Origin: Parasedimentitalea huanghaiensis
GTDB lineage: Bacteria > Pseudomonadota > Alphaproteobacteria > Rhodobacterales > Rhodobacteraceae
Direction of reading: 5' to 3'
Length of the DNA stretch: 64,000 nucleotides
Assembly (NCBI RefSeq): GCF_009753675.1
Contig: NZ_WQLV01000004.1
Location: 186,001-250,000 of the forward strand
Both the position numbers and the translations under genes were made by a program. Every line of letters starts with the position of its first letter. Positions within the stretch are counted from its first letter, which is position 1. Under the pieces are notes generated by a model. It was not told where the DNA came from and did not search any database. It saw nothing but the letters and a program-made list of their open reading frames with translations. This document shows positions 56,368 through 64,000 of this stretch, piece by piece.

Positions 56368-57398
56368 CCGGAATAGCTCCGGGCATAGCGATGGCCAAGA
56401 GAGGTAAGGATTTCGTAGCCGATGGTGCCAGCTGCATCAGCGATCTTGTCCACGGTTTGGTGGGCGTTGATCAGGCTCAGGCTTTCGGGGTCGGCAGGTA
56501 GATCGGTGACATCAAGGGTGATCAGGTCCATGGATACGCGGCCAACAACTGGGCAAGCCATGTCATTCGCATAGGCGCTGATACCTGCGCCCATCGCGCG
56601 GATCAGCCCGTCGGCATATCCGGCAGCAACGGTTGCAATACGAGACGGACGCCGTGCAATCCAAGCATTGCCGTAGCCGACGCTTTCACCGGGCAGTACA
56701 TCACGGATCTGGATGACGGGCAGATCCAAAGAGATTACCGGTATTGCATCCCTAAAAGGTAGCCCGCCATACAGACCAATACCCGGACGGCAGAGGTCAA
56801 AATGATATTCCGGCCCCAAGAGAATACCGCCGGTCGCAGCGAGGGAACGAGGGATATCCACGCCCTCGGTCATTTCGCGAAAAGTCTTGAGCTGCAGCGC
56901 ATTCATCGCATGGTCTGGCTCGTCAGCACAGGCGAGGTGGGACATAATCAGTACCGGATTTTGCCCCAGGGAAATGTCTCGCAAAGCGGCCCATTCAGCG
57001 GGCTCCATGCCAAGCCTGTTCATGCCACTGTCGAGTTGGACGCCAAATTTGTGCCCCGGCAGGCTTTCAAAATGACGCAGCATCTGGTCGACTGAATTGA
57101 GCATGGGGGTCAGGTCGAAATCCTGCAGCAACTTGGTGTCACCGGCCATATGGCCAGAGAATACTGAAATACCCAGATCCGGGCCAAGGGCGCGGCGCAG
57201 GGCGACACCTTCTTCTGCAATTGCTACAAAGAAATTGCGTGCTCCGGCTCGGGCCAGGGCCTGCCCAACGCGTGCAACGTCCAACCCATAGCCGTTGGCC
57301 TTGACCACGGCCGCAGTTTCACCTGCGCTGAGGGCATCGAGGTTGCGCCAGTTGGAGGCCAGGGCGTCCAGATCGATCGATAGTTTTGCTGTGCTCAT
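56364..57398 (-). CDS. alr: Alanine racemase
   Basis: PLP enzyme that makes D-alanine for peptidoglycan, 344 residues. The cofactor lysine is Lys33 in [10 protein letters not shown]. The second catalytic residue, a tyrosine, lies in the [10 protein letters not shown] region. The C-terminal [17 protein letters not shown] motif is typical. It opens the alr-mlaE-mlaF unit, with start/stop overlaps throughout. Confidence 0.95.
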   Translation of the reverse strand: MSTAKLSIDLDALASNWRNLDALSAGETAAVVKANGYGLDVARVGQALARAGARNFFVAIAEEGVALRRALGPDLGISVFSGHMAGDTKLLQDFDLTPMLNSVDQMLRHFESLPGHKFGVQLDSGMNRLGMEPAEWAALRDISLGQNPVLIMSHLACADEPDHAMNALQLKTFREMTEGVDIPRSLAATGGILLGPEYHFDLCRPGIGLYGGLPFRDAIPVISLDLPVIQIRDVLPGESVGYGNAWIARRPSRIATVAAGYADGLIRAMGAGISAYANDMACPVVGRVSMDLITLDVTDLPADPESLSLINAHQTVDKIADAAGTIGYEILTSLGHRYARSYSG

Positions 57399-57509
57399 GG
57401 GGTGTTCATGACATGCGCGGGGCAGGGGTCAAGAGGGGAATAGCTGCCGGGATTAGTTTGCTGTGCTCAGTTGCGCTGACGCGGTACTCTGCTTCAGTTC
57501 GTCTGGTGA

Positions 57510-57944
57510 CTACTGGGCCGTGGGTTGCGGCATGGAATGCCACCAAATGCGGACTGCCGTCGCCAGCCCCTGATCGTCGAATTCCGCCAGCAGGGTTCCG
57601 TCCAGTTCCATTCTGGGTAACGGGTCGCCCGGGTGACGGTCAGGTAGGCCTGTTCCTGTTGACGATGCCCAGATTTGAAACAACTCTTCGCTGGTGACCT
57701 GATAAGTTACGTTCCAATGCGCAACGCCCCCATTTTCGGTAGCGCCCAGTACCTTATAAGAGAGGGATATGTCATCCTGAAGTAGGATACGCTCCCAATA
57801 GGCAGCGAGCTCTTGTGGGCCGGATTGCACCTGAAAGGGCGTATTGTGATACAGGCCGTCTGGAGTGAACAGAGCTGCAAATCCGGCAGGATCTTTTGCT
57901 TCCCAGACCCGCTTGTATGCGGCCATAAAAATATGAATGCTCAT
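57510..57944 (-). CDS. NTF2/SnoaL-like protein
   Basis: From the ATG at 57944 it is 144 residues. The pattern AYKRVWEAKDPAGFAALFTP (helix) and DGLYHNTPFQ (strand) is that of the SnoaL-like fold, with further strands including VAHWNVTYQVTSE and AVRIWWHSM. The catalytic role is unknown. It lies between dnaB and alr on the same strand, with gaps of about 115 and 110 bases. Confidence 0.7.
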   Translation of the reverse strand: MSIHIFMAAYKRVWEAKDPAGFAALFTPDGLYHNTPFQVQSGPQELAAYWERILLQDDISLSYKVLGATENGGVAHWNVTYQVTSEELFQIWASSTGTGLPDRHPGDPLPRMELDGTLLAEFDDQGLATAVRIWWHSMPQPTAQ

Positions 57945-58059
57945 TTTGAAATCCCCAGCAAAAAACACAGTTGTGCAGGGGAGAGTGCGAAGGTCAAGCT
58001 GCGCCAGCCCCCTGAGCCAATTTCTTCACCGGGTCAGGGAACTGTTTTAACGACGGGAG

Positions 58060-59586
58060 CTAGTACTCGTCTTCACGGGGGCCGTTTTGCCAGGCCTTGG
58101 CAAGGTTGCCAAAGCGGGTGAATTGCGCTTCGAAGCTCAGTTCAACGATACCAATGGGACCGTGGCGCTGTTTGCCGACAACAACTTCTGCCCTTGCATG
58201 CAGCCGCTCCATGGCTGCTTTCCACTCTTCCATTTTCTGGATGTCGTCTTCGCCGGGTTTCTCACGTTCTTTGTAGTATTCTTCTCGGTAAACAAACATC
58301 ACCACGTCGGCATCCTGCTCGATTGAGCCGGATTCACGAAGGTCGGACAGCTGTGGTCGTTTGTCCTCACGCTGTTCGACCTGGCGTGACAACTGGGACA
58401 GGGCGACAACAGGAATCTGCAGTTCCTTGGCGATGGCCTTCATCCCCATCGAAATTTCGCCAATTTCGTTGACCCGGTTTTCAGACGTACCTCGGCAAAG
58501 CTGCAGGTAGTCAATGACCAGCAGGTCCAGCCCGTGGGTTCGTTTCAGTCGGCGCGCGCGGGCAGCCAACTGCGAAATCGGCAGGGCTGGTGTGTCGTCG
58601 ATGAACAGCGGGCAGCTTTCCAGCGTTTTGGCGGCCTCAACAAACTTGCGGAACTCGGCCTCAGTCATGTCACCCTGACGGATTTTGTGCGAGGAGATCT
58701 CTGACGCTTCGGCCAGGATACGCCCCGCCAGCTGTTCGGCGCTCATTTCCAGGCTGAAGAACCCAACGACGCCGCCGTCAACGGCCCCTTCGGTGCCGTC
58801 GTTTTTGATGCCACGTTTATAGGCCTTGGCGACGTTGTAGGCGATGTTGGTGGCCAGCGAGGTTTTCCCCATCGAGGGACGACCGGCGAGGATCAGCAAA
58901 TCCGACGGGTGCAAGCCACCCAATTGTTTATCTAGATCAACCAGACCGGTGGAAATCCCGGCCATGCCACCGCCGCGCTGGTAGGCTTCGTTGGTGACGT
59001 TGACCGCCTCGGTTACGGCTTTGAGGAAGGACTTAAAACCGCTTTCCGTCTGGCCTTGCTCGGCCAGTTTATACAGCGATTGTTCTGCTTCGACGATTTG
59101 TTCTTTGGGTTCGGAGGCCACATCAACGCGACGGGCTTTGTCTGCAATGTCCTGACCCAATCCGATCAGCTCACGCCGGATTGCCAGATCATAAATCATC
59201 TGGGCATAGTCACGCACCGCAAAGGCCGAGATCGAGGCACCGGCCAGTTTTGCCAGATAGGCAGGGCCGCCCAGTTCCTTGAGCCCTTCGTCCTCTTCCA
59301 TAAACGCCTTGAGCGTCACCGGCGAGGCCAGCGCGTTCTTGGAAATACGCGCAGCGGCAATTTCGTAGATGCGGGTGTGGACTGGGTCATAGAAATGTTC
59401 GGCGCTGATAATCGACGCAATGCGATCATAGACGTCATTGTTAGTCAGAATCGCCCCAAGTAGCTGCTGCTCGGCCTCGACCGAATGTGGCATCACGGTT
59501 TCCGGCGTGGTCTCGGGCATGGCAGGCATTTGGTCAGGCATCGGCATAGGTGGCTGAGGGCCGTCAAAAGGGGTCAGTTCGTTCAT
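58060..59586 (-). CDS. dnaB: Replicative DNA helicase
   Basis: Hexameric helicase of the replication fork, 508 residues from the ATG at 59586 (GAGAG upstream). The start has a Pro/Met-rich tail of about 30 residues, then the N-terminal collar domain. Walker A AGRPSMGKT lies at 234-242. An insert with Gly/Asp follows at about 256-275, usual in alphaproteobacteria. LLVIDYLQL is the Walker B region and the C-terminus is conserved. An earlier in-frame start at 59691 would not fit. Two DnaA-box-like sites lie upstream. Confidence 0.95.
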   Translation of the reverse strand: MNELTPFDGPQPPMPMPDQMPAMPETTPETVMPHSVEAEQQLLGAILTNNDVYDRIASIISAEHFYDPVHTRIYEIAAARISKNALASPVTLKAFMEEDEGLKELGGPAYLAKLAGASISAFAVRDYAQMIYDLAIRRELIGLGQDIADKARRVDVASEPKEQIVEAEQSLYKLAEQGQTESGFKSFLKAVTEAVNVTNEAYQRGGGMAGISTGLVDLDKQLGGLHPSDLLILAGRPSMGKTSLATNIAYNVAKAYKRGIKNDGTEGAVDGGVVGFFSLEMSAEQLAGRILAEASEISSHKIRQGDMTEAEFRKFVEAAKTLESCPLFIDDTPALPISQLAARARRLKRTHGLDLLVIDYLQLCRGTSENRVNEIGEISMGMKAIAKELQIPVVALSQLSRQVEQREDKRPQLSDLRESGSIEQDADVVMFVYREEYYKEREKPGEDDIQKMEEWKAAMERLHARAEVVVGKQRHGPIGIVELSFEAQFTRFGNLAKAWQNGPREDEY

Positions 59587-59665
59587 TTCTGCTCTCATCG
59601 TCTGAGCGACTATCATAGCGCCCAAGGCCAACGGGTGGCCAGATGTATGTTTCTGTGGGCAGTGT

Positions 59666-59674
59666 TGTGGACAA
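59666..59674. promoter_or_regulatory. DnaA-box-like site upstream of dnaB
   Basis: TGTGGACAA, the complement of TTGTCCACA, differs by one base from the DnaA consensus TTATNCACA. It lies 80 bases before the dnaB start. Confidence 0.4.
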
Positions 59675-59807
59675 CTGCTCAGGCCCACCAAACGCCAGGT
59701 GTTGGCGGCATTCAGTGTTGGTACGAAAGTCTACATGAAGTAGGAGAAAACTCAACAACCGCGATATGTTTGGTTGTCTTTGTGCTTAGCTTACGATTCG
59801 GAGGGGG

Positions 59808-59816
59808 TTATCCACA
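59808..59816 (+). promoter_or_regulatory. Consensus DnaA box upstream of dnaB
   Basis: TTATCCACA is a perfect match to the strongest DnaA box. It lies in the 256-base gap between pyrE and dnaB, 220 bases before the dnaB start. With the site at 59666 it may let DnaA control dnaB. Confidence 0.55.
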
Positions 59817-59842
59817 GATGCCTCCCTCCGGTCGCAGTCTTT

Positions 59843-60523
59843 TTAGGCGGATTTATGCGCGTCCTGCCAAGCGCGAGGGTCGTTGAGGAACTTTTCGACC
59901 TCGTCCAGAGTTTCAGATGTGAAGGACTCTTGGGCGCGGGCTTCGGCCAGAACATCCCACCAGGTGCACAGGTAATGTAGTTCAACCCCGTGGTCGCCCA
60001 GCTTTTTGATGGTTTCCGGGAAGATGTCATAATAGAAAATTAGCGCGGTGTGGCCACAGGTGGCACCGGTTTCACGGATCGCGTCAACGAAGCTGAGTTT
60101 GGAGCCGCCATCGGTGGTCATGTCCTCGACCAGCAGGACGCGTTCACCTTCTTTCATCACACCTTCGATGCGGGCGTTGCGGCCGTAACCCTTAGGCTTT
60201 TTGCGCACATAGGTCATCGGCAAGGCCATCCGTTCAGCAACCAATGCGCCAAAAGGAATGCCCGCTGTTTCGCCGCCAGCGATGTTGTCAAAGGCTTCGA
60301 AACCGGCATTACGCATGACGGTGATGGTCAGGAAATCCATCAGGGTTGAGCGGATACGCGGGAAGGAAATCAGCTTGCGACAATCCACATATGAAGGCGA
60401 GGGAAGGCCCGACGCCAGTGTGAATGGGTTTTCGGAGTTGAAATCAACCGCACCAATTTCCAGCAGCATACGGGCTGACAAACGGGCGATTTCTTCGCGT
60501 GAAGGGTAAGCGCTGGGGATCAT
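59843..60523 (-). CDS. pyrE: Orotate phosphoribosyltransferase
   Basis: Converts orotate and PRPP to orotidine monophosphate in pyrimidine synthesis, 226 residues. The PRPP-binding segment is [15 protein letters not shown], and the catalytic loop has [27 protein letters not shown] precedes the ATG. It is downstream of pyrC (68 bases) on the same strand. Confidence 0.95.
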   Translation of the reverse strand: MIPSAYPSREEIARLSARMLLEIGAVDFNSENPFTLASGLPSPSYVDCRKLISFPRIRSTLMDFLTITVMRNAGFEAFDNIAGGETAGIPFGALVAERMALPMTYVRKKPKGYGRNARIEGVMKEGERVLLVEDMTTDGGSKLSFVDAIRETGATCGHTALIFYYDIFPETIKKLGDHGVELHYLCTWWDVLAEARAQESFTSETLDEVEKFLNDPRAWQDAHKSA

Positions 60524-60543
60524 GGGGTGTCCTATCTATCTGG

Positions 60544-60566
60544 CCCCGGAATCGTAAATTCCGGGG
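60544..60566. promoter_or_regulatory. Hairpin in the pyrC-pyrE gap
   Basis: CCCCGGAAT-CGTAA-ATTCCGGGG is a perfect 9-bp stem just upstream of pyrE. On the coding (minus) strand no T-run follows, so a classical attenuator is not clear. It may shape the pyrE leader. On the plus strand a TCTGTTTT follows, but no gene needs it. Confidence 0.45.
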
Positions 60567-60591
60567 TCTGTTTTCGTCGCGGCAAACGGGG

Positions 60592-61635
60592 TTAGGTGTC
60601 AACGGTCCAGAACACATCAAAACCTGGATCAAACACGGTCACTGGCCCGTCTTCGGTTTCAATTTTTGTTGGAAAGCTGGCCGGTGCATCCTGTTTGGTC
60701 AGTGTCATGCTGCCAGCGTTGACTGGAAGGTGATAAAACGCCGGGCCATTGCGCGAGACAAAGTTTTCCAACGTGCTTAGGGCGCCATCTTCCTCAAACA
60801 CGTGCGCCAGCAACGGCATGGTGTTGGTGGCTGTAAAGCAACCAGCGCAGCCACAGGCGCTTTCTTTGTTGGGATCGGTGTGTGGCGCAGAGTCTGTGCC
60901 CAAGAAAAACCGAGCATCCCCCGAGGTGGCTGCTGCACGCAGAGCAAGGCGATGGCTTTCACGTTTGGCCACTGGTAGGCAGTAATAATGTGGCTTAATG
61001 CCACCAACCAACAGATGGTTCCGGTTGATGATCAGGTGGTGAGTGGTGATGGTGGCCCCCAGATCCGCGGCTTGGGATTTTACATAGTCCACCCCATTTG
61101 AGGTGGTAATATGTTCCATAACCACGCGCAGTCCCGGTGTGGCACGTCGGATCGGATCGAGCACCCGGTCGATAAACACCGCCTCACGGTCAAAAATATC
61201 GATGTCCTGGTCTGTAACTTCGCCATGAACACAGAGGGGCAGGCCAATCTCAGCCATTTTTTCCAGTACAGCGCGCACCTTGTTGAAATCACCAACGCCG
61301 CTCGCGGAATTGGTGGTGGCCCCCGCTGGGTACAGCTTTACCGCCTTGATCAACCCACTGTTATGCGCGGCGGCAACATCCTCTGGATCTGTGTCTTCGG
61401 TCAGATAGAGGGTCATAAGTGGCTCAAACGCCATTCCCTCGGGCAGCGCAGACAAAATGCGATCTCTGTAGGCTGCGGCCTGTGCGCTGGTTACCACTGG
61501 TGGCACCAGATTGGGCATGATGATGGCTCGGTCAAAATGACGGGCGGTTTCAGGCAGGACAGCCTTCAACATTGCGCTGTCGCGCAGGTGCAGGTGCCAG
61601 TCGTCGGGGCGGGCAATTGTAAGGCTCTGAGTCAT
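60592..61635 (-). CDS. pyrC: Dihydroorotase, class II
   Basis: Zinc hydrolase that closes the dihydroorotate ring, 347 residues. The metal motif DDWHLHLRD gives His14 and His16. The carboxylated-lysine region is [19 protein letters not shown] near residue 250 is the C-terminal metal-site motif. The class II length and motifs are clear. It forms a pyrimidine pair with pyrE. Confidence 0.95.
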   Translation of the reverse strand: MTQSLTIARPDDWHLHLRDSAMLKAVLPETARHFDRAIIMPNLVPPVVTSAQAAAYRDRILSALPEGMAFEPLMTLYLTEDTDPEDVAAAHNSGLIKAVKLYPAGATTNSASGVGDFNKVRAVLEKMAEIGLPLCVHGEVTDQDIDIFDREAVFIDRVLDPIRRATPGLRVVMEHITTSNGVDYVKSQAADLGATITTHHLIINRNHLLVGGIKPHYYCLPVAKRESHRLALRAAATSGDARFFLGTDSAPHTDPNKESACGCAGCFTATNTMPLLAHVFEEDGALSTLENFVSRNGPAFYHLPVNAGSMTLTKQDAPASFPTKIETEDGPVTVFDPGFDVFWTVDT

Positions 61636-61687
61636 GGCGCCGCCCTAACACAGGAACCCATCTAGGGAAAGTGCAACCCGGCGACTG

Positions 61688-62695
61688 TTAGTGTTCTTGA
61701 GGCATCGAAAACTCACCTGCTGCTGCCCGTTCTTCCAACTGTTGATAGCGGCGTCGGAATCGCGGTGCTCGCATGCGTTCTGCAACGTTGCGGCACAGCA
61801 GGGCCATCAGATATGGGCGATCCTGCTCATCAAGCTTGGCGACCATCCGGCGTAGATAGGCCATGTTTTTGCGCCGGGCTCTGTAAAGTTGCCAGAACCG
61901 TTGAGCTGTCAGTTTTCCAGCCCCGGCAAGAGACAGAATAGGGTAGAGGGCTTCCATCTCTATGAGCCGTGTTTGTAGCGTGTCGCCCATATCTGGCAGT
62001 CTCAAACGGGTCACGTTTGAGCGGGTAAACAGGGTCGCATGCATGGCGTCCAATTGCTCGCGTGGGTCGTAAAGAACAAAGGCGTGGTCTGCCGCATCCA
62101 GCATTTCAGGCGCATAACCATAGCGGTCAGTGAATGAAGTGTTGCGCATTTCAACAAACCGATCGTCCCATTCCGACATCTGCGGGTCTAGTGTGGCTTG
62201 TGGTTGAATCGCGACAACAGTGGCACCTGGGGCAGCCACCGAGAACGCTGCAGCAGAATATCCACATGGACCTGCACCATAGAATACCACTTTTTCGAAC
62301 TCTTCAAAGAATCCATCATCGATCAATTGATCAAAGAAACCGTAGACCCGTTCCTCACGGAACCAAGTGTCACCGTCAGAAACCAGACATAGGTGGGACC
62401 AGCCCAAATTACGAACCAAGTCAAACCCAAGGGGTTGGGCCTGTTCCGACAGGTTCTGGATACCCTGGATGGTTTCGAATGTGACGAGAAGAGTATTGTC
62501 CTGGTCGATAAACGTGGCAAAATGCCGATCTCCCAAAGACTGGTACATACCATGTTGTTCAGCCAGCGCAGCCATACGTTGGCGCCACTGCTCTGGCGGC
62601 AACCCAGCCAGGCTCTCTTCCAGGTTTTCCAGTCCATCCTGCATAACGCGATCCTCACAGCCCAGCCACGATGCGGGCTGGTTAATCAGATTCAT
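61688..62695 (-). CDS. Conserved Rhodobacteraceae protein of uncertain function
   Basis: From the ATG at 62695 it is about 335 residues. The family is one I recall as auto-annotated phosphoadenosine phosphosulfate reductase in Roseobacter genomes. I see no PAPS-reductase motif and do not adopt that name. Notable is FYGAGPCGYSAAAFSVAAPG (an alpha/beta-hydrolase-like elbow with Cys in place of the nucleophilic Ser), then VVAIQPQATLDP and DDRFVEMRNTSFTDRYGYAP. It lies 52 bases after a glycosyltransferase gene, which hints at surface polysaccharide. The start is uncertain; Met at residue 18 is also possible. Confidence 0.65.
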   Translation of the reverse strand: MNLINQPASWLGCEDRVMQDGLENLEESLAGLPPEQWRQRMAALAEQHGMYQSLGDRHFATFIDQDNTLLVTFETIQGIQNLSEQAQPLGFDLVRNLGWSHLCLVSDGDTWFREERVYGFFDQLIDDGFFEEFEKVVFYGAGPCGYSAAAFSVAAPGATVVAIQPQATLDPQMSEWDDRFVEMRNTSFTDRYGYAPEMLDAADHAFVLYDPREQLDAMHATLFTRSNVTRLRLPDMGDTLQTRLIEMEALYPILSLAGAGKLTAQRFWQLYRARRKNMAYLRRMVAKLDEQDRPYLMALLCRNVAERMRAPRFRRRYQQLEERAAAGEFSMPQEH

Positions 62696-62747
62696 CTCTA
62701 AGCGCAAATTGCGGCCAAAATGGGAAGAACTCGTGCAAGTTTTCCGG

Positions 62748-63809
62748 CTAACCCGACGTGTTGCTAGTGTCGGCCTTGCGGCCCTGCATGGCAAAATCTG
62801 TCAAAATGCGCGCAGCGGCAGGCGAAACAGGCCGTGATGGTGGGGCCATTATCAGCCGGGAGAACAGAGCGCGAAAATACTCGTCCTGCATCAAGGTGCG
62901 AAACCGGCTATGTCGCCAATTTACAGCCTGTTCGTGGAGCTCGGACAGCTTTGCGTCTTTCTTTAACTCATCCAGAGTAACCGCTGATTGCTGCCGATAG
63001 CGCGAAATACTGGTGTCAGTGTCGGTGTTAAAGTTCCGCTCAACCCAGTAGTCCATTCCCAATGGCAGGTCCGAGCGATTGACCCGACCCCGGTCGGCCT
63101 TCACCACATAGCTTTCCATCGCACCAAGGGCATAGTGGTTCAACTGTGCCAATTTGAAGTTTGGGCGCCCATAATCGGAAAACAGCCGCTTTGTTTTAAA
63201 GTCCGGCCCAAGTTCGCGCCCTTCACAATCAAACCAGCGGCAGTTTTTTAGGCGGGTTTGATCCGGGCTGCGCGGCCGATGTATGCCAACTTTTCTGTAG
63301 GTACCGTTGTTTCGGTAGAGGGTTTTAAACATGGCGGCGCGCCAGGGCCAGTGAATGACCTCGGGTGCGCAGCGCGTGAACTGGGACGCCACAGACCTGT
63401 CTGAATAGCGAACCTGATCATTGCTGCCAAACAACCGCCAGGTCAGGGTAATGGCGTCGGCTTCGGGTAGAGCATCAAGCAGGCATTGCAGGGTGCCATC
63501 ACCGGTGTGAATATTGACAAATTCGTCAATGTCCAGCGCAAGGATCCAATCCGCTTGCTGGACCAGAGGATGTTTACTGGCTGTTTTGAAGGCGGTGAAT
63601 TGGATGCCGCGTTGGTCATACTGCCCGTCATTGCGCACATGGGTTAGATGCCCCATGTCTTGAAGACGGTCCAACATGGTGTCGGTGCCGTCCTGGCAAT
63701 TGTTGGAAAACACAAGAAAATCCGTGAACCCGACAGCGCGGTGATGGGCCAGCCACTCTAGCAAAAAAGCGGCTTCGTTGCGGAGGGTCAAAATGGCAAG
63801 GTATCGCAT
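62748..63809 (-). CDS. Glycosyltransferase family 2-like protein (PF13704 type)
   Basis: A 353-residue glycosyltransferase with LTLRNEAAFLLEWLAHHRAVG at the start and the metal motif DIDEF at 93-97. NHYALGAMESYVVKADRGRV and a helical C-terminus follow, the same layout as the protein at 22863-23813. The substrate is unknown; a surface glycan role is likely. It is the first gene of a two-gene unit with the conserved unknown downstream. Confidence 0.85.
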   Translation of the reverse strand: MRYLAILTLRNEAAFLLEWLAHHRAVGFTDFLVFSNNCQDGTDTMLDRLQDMGHLTHVRNDGQYDQRGIQFTAFKTASKHPLVQQADWILALDIDEFVNIHTGDGTLQCLLDALPEADAITLTWRLFGSNDQVRYSDRSVASQFTRCAPEVIHWPWRAAMFKTLYRNNGTYRKVGIHRPRSPDQTRLKNCRWFDCEGRELGPDFKTKRLFSDYGRPNFKLAQLNHYALGAMESYVVKADRGRVNRSDLPLGMDYWVERNFNTDTDTSISRYRQQSAVTLDELKKDAKLSELHEQAVNWRHSRFRTLMQDEYFRALFSRLIMAPPSRPVSPAAARILTDFAMQGRKADTSNTSG

Positions 63810-63847
63810 GGATCACTCATCTGGGCGGGCTTGCCGGGCTGGAAAAC

Positions 63848-63909
63848 TTGCAATGTCATCGCATTGCAAAGCTGAGGCGTCAATTGTCGTGCTGATCAGC
63901 TGCTGATCA
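63848..63909. promoter_or_regulatory. Two dyads upstream of the glycosyltransferase
   Basis: TTGCAATG-TCATCG-CATTGCAA (63848-63869) is a perfect 8-bp dyad. TGATCAGC-T-GCTGATCA (63893-63909) is a second one. They lie 39-100 bases before the glycosyltransferase start, where operators would be expected. No regulator is adjacent. Confidence 0.4.
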
Positions 63910-64000
63910 TAGACTGTAGTGTTGCGCATAAGACCAAAGTGCCGGCACGCGGCGCTTGACCGCAGTGCAGACACGTGGCCTGTTCATCTGAGAACAGGAG

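Noticed and set aside
59587-59842. Possible chromosome origin at the DnaA boxes
   Set aside because: Only two boxes are seen, with no AT-rich unwinding region and no dnaA, parAB or hemE neighbours. Local control of dnaB is simpler.
61688-62695. Annotation as phosphoadenosine phosphosulfate reductase
   Set aside because: I see no P-loop-like SGGKDS motif or C-terminal Cys motif of PAPS reductases in the protein.

Overview
The window looks like chromosomal DNA of a marine alphaproteobacterium of the Rhodobacteraceae (Roseobacter group). The evidence is a nuo operon interrupted by small genes typical of that family, a NuoE with a C-terminal helix-three-turn-helix extension, two Hint_2 proteins, PF13704-type glycosyltransferases, the CCTCC..CGGGATATTT-type intergenic repeat common in these genomes, and the surE-pcm-nlpD and radA-cvpA-purF gene orders. 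GC content is moderately high, except for an AT-richer patch near 38.7-39.4 kb. I saw no rRNA, tRNA, CRISPR array, transposase or integrase.

Region 1 (248-17129, + strand) is one complete respiratory complex I operon, nuoA to nuoN, closed by a strong terminator. Five non-nuo genes sit inside it: a small membrane protein (DUF5337-like), two small lipoproteins that look like paralogues of each other, a secreted DUF5333-like protein and a carboxymuconolactone-decarboxylase-like protein. Region 2 (17181-20449, +) holds birA, coaX and an RNase J gene. Region 3 (20484-25451, mainly - strand) has a small helical protein, a DEAD-box helicase, a glycosyltransferase and prfC.

Region 4 (25.6-36.7 kb) is accessory and mixed: an orphan BrnA-like protein, an NTF2-like protein, a Hint protein, an atypical SDR with an AlkC-like gene, arsM, an orphan ABC ATPase, a flavin amine oxidase, a decayed secreted-protein gene, a divergent HxlR/NmrA pair, and a WYL regulator with a monooxygenase-fold gene. 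Region 5 (36967-38597) is tatABC. It is followed by a likely inserted Imm11-like gene lying between two near-identical copies of the tatC terminator, then a Stf0 sulfotransferase and a PhzF-family gene.

Region 6 (41.5-49.6 kb) has a DUF815-type ATPase, an NlpD-like lipoprotein, pcm and surE, a methyltransferase, an SDR, two small conserved genes and purF. Region 7 (50.0-57.9 kb, -) has a degenerate Hint protein with a CtrA-like site upstream, cvpA, radA, a PqiA-like protein, two unknown membrane proteins, an MlaF/MlaE-type ABC pair and alr. Region 8 (58.1-63.8 kb, -) has dnaB with DnaA boxes upstream, pyrE and pyrC, a conserved protein of uncertain function and a glycosyltransferase.

No single large new system stands out. 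The best leads are the paralogous periplasmic lipoproteins embedded in the complex I operon, the degenerate Hint gene with its CtrA-like promoter region, and the terminator-flanked immunity-like insertion behind tatC. All family assignments come from reading the sequence and from recall; no database search was run.
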